DNA from: Flavonifractor sp052065355
Lineage (GTDB): Bacteria; Bacillota; Clostridia; Oscillospirales; Oscillospiraceae
Direction: 5' to 3'
Assembly (NCBI RefSeq): GCF_052065355.1
Contig: NZ_JBQHUF010000001.1
Span: 186,001-250,000 of the forward strand
Length of the DNA: 64,000 nucleotides
The notes beneath the pieces were generated by a model that saw only the letters and a list, made by a program, of their open reading frames with translations, had not been told where the DNA came from and searched no databases. Below are positions 47,122 to 55,544 of the stretch, piece by piece (position 1 is the stretch's first letter; the number at the start of each line of letters is the position of its first letter). The position numbers were made by a program, and so were the translations under genes.

Positions 47122-48204
47122 ATGAGCTTCATTCTCCCTCAGTATCACGGTCCTGACTTTGAACAGCCGCAGCTGAAGAACGCGCCTGATGTGGTGTTCC
47201 AGCCCGCTCCTATGGACGGTGTGGCGCCGGAGGGGTACCATGCCACCAGTATTTTCCCGGAGTATTTCAAGGTCAACGGGACCTGGCTGCTGGCGGAGGA
47301 GAGCCGCATGGACTGCGTGGCCGCTCTGCGGGACGGAAAGATCGCTGTGGTGGAGTTCCGCAATCTAAAGGCGGGTGAGCCGGTGGCGGTGGGCCGCACA
47401 GAGGACGGTTCTCAGGGCATTTATATCTATGCCAATGGCTTTGACGAGGAGAAGGGGGAGCAGGAGACCTTTTCCTTCCGGCAGGGCCGCTCCCGTGAGA
47501 CGGCCTACTCCATGGACTATGATTCCATCTATGAGCTGCTCCAGTATGAGAAGGAGCACGGCCGTATCCTGTGGGTGATGGGTCCTGCCTGTGCCTTTGA
47601 CCACGACGCCCGGGACGCCTTTGCCGCCCTGGTGCGCGGGGGCTATGTCCACGGTGTGCTGGCAGGCAACGCCCTTGCCACCCACGACCTGGAGGCGGGC
47701 TATCTCCGCACTGCTCTGGGCCAGGACATCTATACCCAGCGCAGCATGCCCAACGGCCACTATAACCATATCGACACCATCAACGCTGTCCGGCTGTGCG
47801 GTTCCACCGCCGCCTTTGTCAACTCCGGTAAGGTGAAGGACGGCATCATCTACGAGTGCGTCAAGCACGACGTGCCTTTCGTGCTGGTGGGCTCTGTCCG
47901 TGATGACGGCCCTCTGCCCGAGGTGTACGGCAACGTGTATGAGGGCCAGGACGCCATGCGTAATCTGGTGAAGGAGGCCACGACCGTCATCTGCATGGCC
48001 TCTACCCTCCACACGGTGGCTACCGGCAACATGACTCCCTCCTACCGTGTGGTGGACGGAGTGGTGCGTCCGGTGTACTTCTACTCGGTAGACGTCTCCG
48101 AGTTCGCGGTGAACAAGCTGCGGGACCGGGGCAGCCTGTCGGTGCGCACCATCGTCACCAACGTGCAGGACTTCGTGGTCAATGTCCGCAAGGGCGTTAT
48201 GTAA
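47122..48204 (+). CDS. LOR/SDH-domain protein, probable ornithine cyclodeaminase
   Basis: A 360-residue protein of the TIGR00300 (LOR/SDH) family, related to the archaeal ornithine cyclodeaminase that converts ornithine to proline and ammonia. It has P-G-P-A-C-A-F-D-H-D-A-like (M-G-P-A-C-A-F-D-H-D) and G-N-A-L-A-T-H-D-L-E motifs, typical of the NAD-binding half, and A-S-T-L-H-T-V-A-T-G-N near the end. The start is ATG 47122 after AAAGGGG. It stands alone with a terminator behind it. Activity on ornithine is inferred from the family. Confidence 0.8.
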   Translation: MSFILPQYHGPDFEQPQLKNAPDVVFQPAPMDGVAPEGYHATSIFPEYFKVNGTWLLAEESRMDCVAALRDGKIAVVEFRNLKAGEPVAVGRTEDGSQGIYIYANGFDEEKGEQETFSFRQGRSRETAYSMDYDSIYELLQYEKEHGRILWVMGPACAFDHDARDAFAALVRGGYVHGVLAGNALATHDLEAGYLRTALGQDIYTQRSMPNGHYNHIDTINAVRLCGSTAAFVNSGKVKDGIIYECVKHDVPFVLVGSVRDDGPLPEVYGNVYEGQDAMRNLVKEATTVICMASTLHTVATGNMTPSYRVVDGVVRPVYFYSVDVSEFAVNKLRDRGSLSVRTIVTNVQDFVVNVRKGVM

Positions 48205-48222
48205 CAGCAGAGAGAGAAAACG

Positions 48223-48256
48223 ACAGGGCCGCGCCGTTTGGCGCGGCCCTGTAAAT
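48223..48256 (+). terminator. Terminator after the LOR/SDH gene
   Basis: Stem ACAGGGCCGCGCC/GGCGCGGCCCTGT with a short T-rich loop. The tail is A/T rich (AAATCTTCT) but lacks a pure T-run. Confidence 0.8.
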
Positions 48257-48271
48257 CTTCTGTAAAGTCCA

Positions 48272-48300
48272 TTGCTATTGTGGGGAAAATAACGTAAACT
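48272..48300 (+). promoter_or_regulatory. Promoter of ppx-ppk
   Basis: TTGCTA (48272-48277) and TAAACT (48295-48300) are 17 bp apart, 30 bp before the ppx start. Confidence 0.7.
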
Positions 48301-48330
48301 AAGCCAAGTGCAAGAAAGGGGGACGGAGCC

Positions 48331-49254
48331 ATGAAATGCGGAATCGTGGACGTGGGCTCCAATACCATCCGCCTGTCCATCTACCATTGGGAGGGGCAGA
48401 GCTTCAAGCTCCTGATGAATAAGAAGGAAATGGCAGGGCTGGCGGGCTATATCAAAAACGGTGTGCTCTCCGACAGCGGCATCCTGGTGGCCTGTCGTGT
48501 GCTGGCGGGCTTCAAGGCCCTGCTGGCCAACTTCAATATCGACCAACTGTATGTGTTTGGTACTGCGTCGCTGCGGAATATTGTCAACACGGAGGAGGCT
48601 CTGGAGACCATCCAGGCGGTGACTGGCCTCCAGGTGGAGGTGCTCTCCGGTGCGGAGGAGGCGGCCTTCTCCTTCCAGGGGGCCACGGTAGGGGGCGGAG
48701 CTCCCGGCAAGGGGCTGCTGGCCGACATCGGCGGCGGCTCCACGGAGCTGGTGTCCTACCGGGACGGGGTCATCACCTCCGGCTGCTCTCTGCCCATGGG
48801 GTCCCTGTCCCTGTTTACCAGGCATGTCTCCGGCCTGTTCCCCACCAAGGAGGAGCGGAAGGCCATCCGCAGCCACGTGGAAGAGGAGCTGGAGAAGGCC
48901 AGAACTTCCGGCTTGCGGTGCAGTCACCTCACCGGCGTGGGCGGTACCATCCGGGCTGCGGCCAAGCTGTGCAATGACCTGTCTGGGGCAGACCCGGATA
49001 ACCGGATCATACCGGCGGAGGAAATCAAGTCCCTCTACAAAGATCTGAAAAAAGGGGACCAGGATACCCTGCGGCAGATCCTGCGTTCCGTGCCCGACCG
49101 GGTCCACACCATTCTGCCTGGCCTGGCCATCCTGACCGCTGTGCTGCGGGTTTACCGAGTGGAGACCGTGTCGGTGAGCGCCTGCGGCGTGCGGGAGGGA
49201 TATCTGCTCAACCGTGTAATGGGAGTGAACAATCAGCATGACAAAGGAAATTGA
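48331..49254 (+). CDS. ppx: Exopolyphosphatase / pppGpp phosphatase family protein
   Basis: Hydrolyses terminal phosphates of polyphosphate or the alarmone pppGpp. The 307-residue actin-fold protein has the phosphate-1 motif I-V-D-V-G-S-N-T-I-R-L near the start, the E-E-A-A-F-S segment and the phosphate-2 motif D-I-G-G-G-S-T-E-L near residue 131. It lacks the C-terminal HD extension of longer Ppx proteins. It overlaps ppk by 17 bp, so polyphosphate making and breaking are coupled. Confidence 0.92.
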   Translation: MKCGIVDVGSNTIRLSIYHWEGQSFKLLMNKKEMAGLAGYIKNGVLSDSGILVACRVLAGFKALLANFNIDQLYVFGTASLRNIVNTEEALETIQAVTGLQVEVLSGAEEAAFSFQGATVGGGAPGKGLLADIGGGSTELVSYRDGVITSGCSLPMGSLSLFTRHVSGLFPTKEERKAIRSHVEEELEKARTSGLRCSHLTGVGGTIRAAAKLCNDLSGADPDNRIIPAEEIKSLYKDLKKGDQDTLRQILRSVPDRVHTILPGLAILTAVLRVYRVETVSVSACGVREGYLLNRVMGVNNQHDKGN

Positions 49255-51379
49255 TACCCGCTATACCCAGGAACGGGAGCTGTCCTGGCTGCGGTTCAAC
49301 GAGCGGGTGTTGGAGGAGGCCAGGGACGAGAACGTGCCTCTGTTTGAGCGGCTGAAATTTGCCGCCATCTTCACCAGCAATCTGGACGAGTTTTTTATGA
49401 TCCGAGTGGGCTCTATTACCGACATGACTCTGTCCAAGCAGGCCCATGTGGACAGTAAAAGCGGTCTGACCCCTACCCAGCAGCTCCAGGCCATTTTCAA
49501 GACGGTGCCCGGCCTTTATAAACAGCGGGATAAGATCACTTCCCAACTGGAAAAGCGGCTGCGCACCTGCAATATCTGCAATCTGTCTCCCGATGAGCTG
49601 GACGGCAAGGAGCGCAAGCAGGTGGAGCGGTGGTTCCGGGATTATGTACAGCCGGTGCTTTCTCCCATGGTGGTGGACAGCCATCATCCCTTTCCCCACC
49701 TGCCCTCCAATAGCCTGACCATCGCGCTCACCCTGCGCATGGAGGGCAAGCGGTGCTTCGGTCTGGTGCCGATTCCCAAGAATCTGCCGCCCTATCTTCG
49801 GCTGGAGGAGCGAGGCTTGCGGTACCTGCTCACCGAGCAGGTGGTGCTGGCCTTTGCCGACGTGCTGTTTGAGAACTGCCAGGTGGAGGAGAAATGTATC
49901 ATCTCGGTAACCCGCAATGCGGACATCAGCCCCGAGGATGAGGATTACGATGTGGGCGAAGATTTCCGGGCTCACATGCAGAAGATTTTGAAGAAGCGGG
50001 CCCGTCTGGCTCCCGTGCGGCTGGAGATCCAGGGGGGTGCCTCTCCGGAACTGCAGCAGTACCTGTGCCAGCGGCTGGCCCTCACGCCGGAGCAGGTGTT
50101 CCACTCCAAGAGCCCGCTGATGATGAATTATGTCTACTCCCTGGAGGGTAAGCTGCCCCAGGAGAGCGCTGCTGCCCTGTGCTATCCGCCCTATACACCC
50201 CAGTGGCCTGCCGGGTTGGTGAAGGGGGAGAAGCTGATTCCCCAGATTCTGCGGCGAGATGCGCTGATGTTCTATCCCTACCAGAGTATGGAACCCTTCC
50301 TCCAGCTGGTTCGGGAGGCCGCCAACGATCCGGCGGTGCTTTCCATCAAGATCACCATCTACCGCCTGGCCTCCACAGCAAAGCTGGTGGAGTACCTGGC
50401 TGCTGCCGCCGAGAACGGCAAGGATGTGACAGTGCTTATGGAGCTGCGGGCTCGGTTCGATGAGCAGAATAACATCGCCTGGGCCCAGCGGCTGGAGGAG
50501 GCAGGGTGTACCATCCTCTATGGCTTTGAGCAGTATAAGGTACACTCCAAGATCTGCCTCATCACCCGCCGGGAGAAGGGACACATCCAGTACATTACCC
50601 AGATCGGTACCGGCAACTACAACGAGAAGACCGCCAAGATGTATACCGACTTCTGCCTGATGACCGCCAGTCCTGCCATCGGAGCCGACGGTACGGCCTT
50701 CTTCCAGAACATGGCCATCTCCAATCTGAACGGAGAGTACCACCAGCTGCTGGTGGCCCCCAACGGTCTGAAGAACAGGCTGCTGGAGCTGATGGATGGG
50801 GAGATTGAGAAGGCCCGGCAAGGCAAGCCTGCTAGGATTTTCGTAAAGGTCAACTCGGTGACCGACCGGAAGCTCATCGACAAGCTGGCTGAGGCCAGTC
50901 AGGCGGGGGTGCCGGTGACGATGAATGTCCGCGGCATTTGTTGCCTGCGGCCCGGTGTACCGGGGCTCACCGACCATATCAAAGTATTTTCCATTGTGGG
51001 CCGGTTTTTGGAGCACCCTCGAATCTACGCCTTTGGTGTGGGGGAGGAGACAAAGCTCTATATCGGCTCGGCGGACCTGATGACCCGAAACACCGAGCGA
51101 CGGGTAGAGATCGCCTGTCCGGTGCTGGACCCGGCAGTCCGCCGCCAGATCCGCCACTATGTGGAACTCTACTGCTCGGACAATGTAAAGGCCCGGGTAC
51201 TCCAGCCCGACGGTTCCTATACCCGCGTGGAGCGGCCGGAGGGCGCCCCGGCGGTGGACGCTCAGGCGGCCCTGATGGAGGAAGCGGAGCGGGAGGCGCT
51301 GGCCGCCGTTCAGGCTCCGCCGGTGCAGGAGCGGAAAACTGGTCTGCTGGCACGGCTCTTTGGCCGCCGTCAGAAATAA
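49238..51379 (+). CDS. ppk1: Polyphosphate kinase 1
   Basis: Polymerises ATP gamma-phosphates into polyphosphate. The 713-residue protein has normal length, with the N-terminal motif R-E-L-S-W-L-R-F-N-E-R-V-L-E-E-A, the catalytic H-S-K-I-C-L motif (autophosphorylated His near residue 432) and the second phospholipase-D-like motif with R-N-T-E-R-R-V-E-I near residue 615. The C-terminal 60 residues are Ala/Glu-rich. The ATG lies inside the end of ppx. Confidence 0.95.
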   Translation: MTKEIDTRYTQERELSWLRFNERVLEEARDENVPLFERLKFAAIFTSNLDEFFMIRVGSITDMTLSKQAHVDSKSGLTPTQQLQAIFKTVPGLYKQRDKITSQLEKRLRTCNICNLSPDELDGKERKQVERWFRDYVQPVLSPMVVDSHHPFPHLPSNSLTIALTLRMEGKRCFGLVPIPKNLPPYLRLEERGLRYLLTEQVVLAFADVLFENCQVEEKCIISVTRNADISPEDEDYDVGEDFRAHMQKILKKRARLAPVRLEIQGGASPELQQYLCQRLALTPEQVFHSKSPLMMNYVYSLEGKLPQESAAALCYPPYTPQWPAGLVKGEKLIPQILRRDALMFYPYQSMEPFLQLVREAANDPAVLSIKITIYRLASTAKLVEYLAAAAENGKDVTVLMELRARFDEQNNIAWAQRLEEAGCTILYGFEQYKVHSKICLITRREKGHIQYITQIGTGNYNEKTAKMYTDFCLMTASPAIGADGTAFFQNMAISNLNGEYHQLLVAPNGLKNRLLELMDGEIEKARQGKPARIFVKVNSVTDRKLIDKLAEASQAGVPVTMNVRGICCLRPGVPGLTDHIKVFSIVGRFLEHPRIYAFGVGEETKLYIGSADLMTRNTERRVEIACPVLDPAVRRQIRHYVELYCSDNVKARVLQPDGSYTRVERPEGAPAVDAQAALMEEAEREALAAVQAPPVQERKTGLLARLFGRRQK

Positions 51380-51418
51380 GAAAATGGCTGTCGCTTACGG
51401 CGACAGCCATTTTTTGTG
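51379..51418. terminator. Bidirectional terminator between ppk and MATE gene
   Basis: Stem AAATGGCTGTCGC/GCGACAGCCATTT with a 5-base loop, flanked by A- and T-runs, between convergent genes. Confidence 0.92.
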
Positions 51419-51419
51419 A

Positions 51420-52784
51420 TTAGATGGAAAGCAGACGCTTGCGGCACCAGGCCCGGCTATGCCAGCGCAGCAGAAAGAGTGCCGCCCGGAGACACTCGTC
51501 ACAGGCCATGGCGATCCACAGTCCCACCAGTCCCAGACCGGCTGCTGTGGACAGCAGCAGACCGCCGCCCACAGCGGTCAACCAAGCGCTGATGACACAG
51601 ATTGTGATGGGAAAGCGCACATCACCGCAGGCCTGAAGAGTGCGGCACATAACGATATTCACCGCCCGGCCTGCTTCCAGAGGAATCTCAATGAGCATGA
51701 TGGTGTGGAACAACGCCAATACCGCTTCGTCACCGGTAAACAGGCGCAGCAGGGGAGTACTGAAGAAAAACAGCACGATGGAAACCAGGGTAGAAATTGT
51801 GATTGCCGCTGCCAGGGTGTTTTTAACACGATGGTCCACCTCATCAATGCGTTCGGCGCCCATAAGCCGGGCCACTACCACCTGGGCGGCCTGGGCTATG
51901 GCGGAGGCAAACATATAGGTCAGCATAGCAAACATATTGGCGTATACCCGGGTGTTGATGACAAAGAGGGCGAAACGATTGCAGATGGATTGGATGCAGA
52001 TTTGGGAAAGGTTGTAGGAGACAGCCTCACCGCCGGTAGGCAGTCCGATACGCAGCAGCCGCCGCAGCTGGTCGGCAGGGAAGGGGCGCAGGTGGGACAG
52101 CGTGATCACCGGTCCGAACTTTTTCCGGAACAGGAACGCGATGACCACCACACCGAAGATTCGGGAGATGTCGCTGGAGAGGGCGGCTCCCGCGATACCC
52201 AGAGCGGGCAGGCCGAAGGCACCGTTGATAAGCAGGGCGTTGCCGCCGATGTTCAGCAGATTCATCAGTACCGAGATGAGCATGGTTTCCTTCATCATCT
52301 GGCTGCTGCGGAAGAAGGCGGTAAAGGTGAGATAGATGGACTGGAACACCATGCCGCCGCCGATGATGCGGATATACAGGCAGGTCTCTGCAAAAATCGC
52401 ATCCGGTACCTTGATCAGTTGGAAGATAGGACCGCACAGGGCGATCAGCAGTCCGCCGATGGCCAGGCCGAATACGCCGTTGACCACCAGGGATACAGTA
52501 TAAGTTTCATTGACCCGTTTGGTATCTTCGGCGCCCAGGTACTGGGCGATGAGGATCGTGGATGCGGTGCAGATCACGGAAAAGACGATAAGCAGCAGGT
52601 TGGTGATCTGGTTGGCGTTGCCGATAGCCCCTACGCCATTGGGATCGTACCATCCCACCATGATCTGATCGGCGTTGCCCACCAGCAGCTGCAGCAGCAG
52701 CTCGATAAAGATGGGCCAGGTGAGGGAAAGAATTGGACTGGAGCGGCGGGACTGCTCCGCAGAGATGCTCACGGCTTTTTCCAT
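51420..52784 (-). CDS. MATE-family efflux transporter
   Basis: A 454-residue transporter with 12 predicted helices in two related halves, starting S-P-I-L-S-L-T-W-P-I-F-I-E-L-L-L-Q-L-L-V-G with the family's N-terminal pattern. A second-half pattern, A-I-A-Q-A-A-Q-V-V-V-A-R-L-M-G-A, matches. MATE proteins export drugs or metabolites in exchange for Na+ or H+. ATG 52784 after AAGGAG was chosen over an in-frame ATG at 52811. Confidence 0.93.
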   Translation of the reverse strand: MEKAVSISAEQSRRSSPILSLTWPIFIELLLQLLVGNADQIMVGWYDPNGVGAIGNANQITNLLLIVFSVICTASTILIAQYLGAEDTKRVNETYTVSLVVNGVFGLAIGGLLIALCGPIFQLIKVPDAIFAETCLYIRIIGGGMVFQSIYLTFTAFFRSSQMMKETMLISVLMNLLNIGGNALLINGAFGLPALGIAGAALSSDISRIFGVVVIAFLFRKKFGPVITLSHLRPFPADQLRRLLRIGLPTGGEAVSYNLSQICIQSICNRFALFVINTRVYANMFAMLTYMFASAIAQAAQVVVARLMGAERIDEVDHRVKNTLAAAITISTLVSIVLFFFSTPLLRLFTGDEAVLALFHTIMLIEIPLEAGRAVNIVMCRTLQACGDVRFPITICVISAWLTAVGGGLLLSTAAGLGLVGLWIAMACDECLRAALFLLRWHSRAWCRKRLLSI

Positions 52785-52910
52785 AAAAACTCCTTCCAGA
52801 TTTTTTTGCACGGAATATTATAAGAGTTCACTGAAGGAATTCAATAGGAAAAATCCATGGCTTTTGCACCATTTGCCAGCACTATCTTTGTGAAAAGAAT
52901 AATAACAAGC

Positions 52911-52942
52911 ACGGCCCGCCGCTTTTGCGGCGGGCCGTGCTG
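52911..52942 (-). terminator. Terminator after the ArsR-like gene
   Basis: Stem CACGGCCCGCCGC/GCGGCGGGCCGTG with a 4-base loop, followed on the minus strand by CTTGTTATTATT. Confidence 0.85.
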
Positions 52943-52944
52943 TG

Positions 52945-53505
52945 TCAGTTCTTTGGTTCCTCAGGAGCACGGTAAGCCATGATGACATATTCCCAGTGCT
53001 CAGCATTGGCGGGTGTATGTGTGCCGTGCTGGTTCAGATAATCGGCAACAATCTCGGCCAGCTCGTGCCGCTCCTCTGTGGAAAGATGGAGAGCGCCAAA
53101 ACGGAGCAGACAATACTGATCCAGCTCCTCCTCAGAGTGCAGGTGTGTGGTGTTGACCAGACCCCGGAAAACGCCGTCCACCAGGTTGGCGGCCATAGCT
53201 TCCCGCTCACCCTGGAATGTGTCCTTTTTTCCAAGATGCAGCCGGATATCTACGTCATCCAGCGAGTAAAGCACCAGCGGCTCGCCGTTTTTTCCCTGCC
53301 TGGTCTCCATCAGCACCACACCCAGATCCACCAGCTTTTTCAGATGTCCCTGAGCAGAGATGGGGGAGAGATTCATGCGCCTGGCCACGGCGTTGGCGGT
53401 CATTGGCCGCCCGGCAAGGCGCAGCAGATGTACCATATCCTGTCGGGTGGGGTGCAGCAGGATGCGAAATTGGCTTTTATGTTCAAGGTCAATGATTCTG
53501 GACAT
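52945..53505 (-). CDS. ArsR-like winged-helix regulator
   Basis: A 186-residue DNA-binding protein. The N-terminal winged helix has L-L-H-P-T-R-Q-D-M-V-H-L-L, V-A-R-R-M-N-L-S-P-I-S-A-Q-G-H-L-K-K-L and a wing before Y-S-L-D-D-V-D-I. The C-terminal 100 residues are helical with no recognised ligand domain. ATG 53505 after AAAGGGG was chosen over an in-frame ATG at 53538. It lies directly downstream of the ABC importer operon on the same strand, separated by a promoter-like region with an AATGTACATT palindrome, and may control it. Confidence 0.85.
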   Translation of the reverse strand: MSRIIDLEHKSQFRILLHPTRQDMVHLLRLAGRPMTANAVARRMNLSPISAQGHLKKLVDLGVVLMETRQGKNGEPLVLYSLDDVDIRLHLGKKDTFQGEREAMAANLVDGVFRGLVNTTHLHSEEELDQYCLLRFGALHLSTEERHELAEIVADYLNQHGTHTPANAEHWEYVIMAYRAPEEPKN

Positions 53506-53581
53506 GTGCGGGAGCCCCTTTCTCGTTGTCATATCCATGATAACACTGCAACTTTATACATGACAAGAGAAAATGTACATT

Positions 53582-54490
53582 TTAGGAAAAAATCCGCGGC
53601 GCTTTTTTGTCATGAGCATCAGAGCCCGGCAGCAGCCGGCTCCGGGTGTCCAGAGCGTCCCGCAGACCGTCCCCAATACCTGCCAGACAAAACACCGTCA
53701 GGATGATGCACAGGGCGGGAGGCAGCCAGGCCCAGGGCCGTCCGGTGAGCACCGTCAGGTCGGAAGCGGCCTTAATGAGACTGCCCCAGGATGCTTGAGG
53801 AGCGCGGATACCAACGCCCAGGAAGCTGAGGCTGGACTCCGACAGAATGGCCCGGCCTGCCCGCAGAGGAATGGAGCACCACACCGGGGAGATCACGTTG
53901 GGGAGCACGTTGCGCCGAAGGATCAGGGAGCGGCTGGCCCCCAGGGCCCGCACTGCCACGATATATTCCTGATCCCGGACAGTGAGCGTGTTGCCGTAGA
54001 CCAGCCGGGCGATGCCCGTCCAGCCCAGCAGACCCAGCACCAGCACGATATTCAGTGCGGAGGGCCCCACCAGAACAACCAGGCAGAGCACCAGCACGAT
54101 GCTGGGGAAGGACTGGACCACGTCGGCCAGCCGCATGATCCAGAATTCCCAGGCGCCCCGGCGGTAGCCCGCCAACAGGCCCAAGGGAACGCCTATCGCG
54201 GCGCTGATGGCGGCAGCGGAGAGGCCGATGAGCAGGGAGACCTGTCCGCCGCACAGCAGCCGGGCCAGCAGATCCCGGCCCACATCATCGGTGCCCAGCC
54301 AGTGTTCCCGGGAAGGCGGAGCCCAGAAGCCGGCCTCCATGTCGCTGACGTTGGGCTCCAGACCAAGCACAAGGGGCAGCAGAAAGACCAGCAGCAGCTC
54401 TACACAGAGCAAGATGAGACAAAACATGGCCCTTCGGTCCCGGCGGAAGCGTGCCCAGGGACTTCGGGGCAGATAAGCGTGACATTCCAT
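53582..54490 (-). CDS. Dipeptide/nickel-type ABC permease, OppC-like
   Basis: A 302-residue permease with an N-terminal transmembrane helix (about 20-42), a periplasmic-type loop holding the E-H-W-L-G-T-D-D-V-G-R-D motif of OppC/DppC proteins, then five helices with the EAA loop V-R-A-L-G-A-S-R-S-L-I-L-R-R-N-V-L-P-N. It works with the OppB-like permease whose stop lies 4 bp before its start. No ATPase gene follows; the next genes are unrelated. Confidence 0.92.
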   Translation of the reverse strand: MECHAYLPRSPWARFRRDRRAMFCLILLCVELLLVFLLPLVLGLEPNVSDMEAGFWAPPSREHWLGTDDVGRDLLARLLCGGQVSLLIGLSAAAISAAIGVPLGLLAGYRRGAWEFWIMRLADVVQSFPSIVLVLCLVVLVGPSALNIVLVLGLLGWTGIARLVYGNTLTVRDQEYIVAVRALGASRSLILRRNVLPNVISPVWCSIPLRAGRAILSESSLSFLGVGIRAPQASWGSLIKAASDLTVLTGRPWAWLPPALCIILTVFCLAGIGDGLRDALDTRSRLLPGSDAHDKKAPRIFS

Positions 54491-54494
54491 GGCC

Positions 54495-55451
54495 CTACCC
54501 CTTTCCGTACCGTACTCTGGGGTCGGCCAGGCCGTATACCAGGTCCAGGAGCAGGTTGGTCAGCAGCACCGCCAGGGCAACCACCACGGTTACCCCCATC
54601 ACCACCGGGTAGTCCCGCTGCGAGATGCCGGAGAAAAGCAGGCTGCCCATGCCGGGCCACCCGAAGATCTGCTCCACCACCACCGAGCCCCCCAGAATGT
54701 GGGGGATGTGGCTGAGAATAGTGGTGAGCACCGGAACCAGAGAGCCCCGGAAGGCGTGGCGTACCATGACTGCGCCTTCTGTCAGGCCTTTGGCCCGGGC
54801 GGTGACGATGTAGTCCTGCCCCAGAGCTTCCAAACAGGCGGCCCTGGTTTGTTTTACCAGTTCTCCCAGACTGCTGACGCACACCACTCCGGCGGGGAGA
54901 ATCAGGTGGCGGAGCAGGTCGGGCAGGGAGGTAAAGATTCCGGCAGTGTACATACCGTGAGTGGGCAGCCAGCCCAGGGTGACGGCAAATATGGCGATGC
55001 CCGCCAGGCAGAGAAAAAAGCCGGGCACACTGTAGCTGATGAGGCTGAGAACAGAGGCCAAACGGTCCCAGAAGGATCTGGGTTTCCAGGCTGCCAGGAT
55101 GCCAAGCGGGATGGCCATGACCACCGCCAGCAGCACGCCGGTGCCGGTGAGCAGCAGGGAAGGTCCCACCCGCTGGGCGATAAGGCGGCTCACCGGCCGG
55201 TCATAGAAGTAGGACTGCCCAAGGTCTCCTTGGAGCAGATCTCCCAGCCACATGGCGTACCGGACGGGGAGGGGGCGGTCCAGCCCCAGGGATGCCTCCA
55301 GAGCGGCTTTGTCGGCCCCGGAGGAAGCCCCTTCACCCATCAGATCGGTAATGGTGCCGGGGGCCAGGTTGACCATAAGAAAAACAAGTAAAGTGATCCC
55401 GAAGAAGACGGGGATAGCCGTAATAAGACGGCGGCGGATATAGCGGCCCAT
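54495..55451 (-). CDS. Dipeptide/nickel-type ABC permease, OppB-like
   Basis: A 318-residue permease starting M-G-R-Y-I-R-R-R-L-I-T-A-I-P-V-F-F-G-I-T, the standard OppB/DppB opening, with six transmembrane helices and the EAA motif A-R-A-K-G-L-T-E-G-A-V-M-V-R-H-A. ATG 55451 was chosen over an in-frame ATG at 55472 to fit this opening; AGGAGGAA lies upstream of it. Second gene of the glmS-linked importer. Confidence 0.93.
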   Translation of the reverse strand: MGRYIRRRLITAIPVFFGITLLVFLMVNLAPGTITDLMGEGASSGADKAALEASLGLDRPLPVRYAMWLGDLLQGDLGQSYFYDRPVSRLIAQRVGPSLLLTGTGVLLAVVMAIPLGILAAWKPRSFWDRLASVLSLISYSVPGFFLCLAGIAIFAVTLGWLPTHGMYTAGIFTSLPDLLRHLILPAGVVCVSSLGELVKQTRAACLEALGQDYIVTARAKGLTEGAVMVRHAFRGSLVPVLTTILSHIPHILGGSVVVEQIFGWPGMGSLLFSGISQRDYPVVMGVTVVVALAVLLTNLLLDLVYGLADPRVRYGKG

Positions 55452-55544
55452 AAGCGTTGGTTCCTCCTGCACTTCCGGCCTTTCGGCACGGGCCGCTGGG
55501 CGGCGGCCCTACGGAGGTTTTCTGTCTGAATGAGGCCGTACCGG

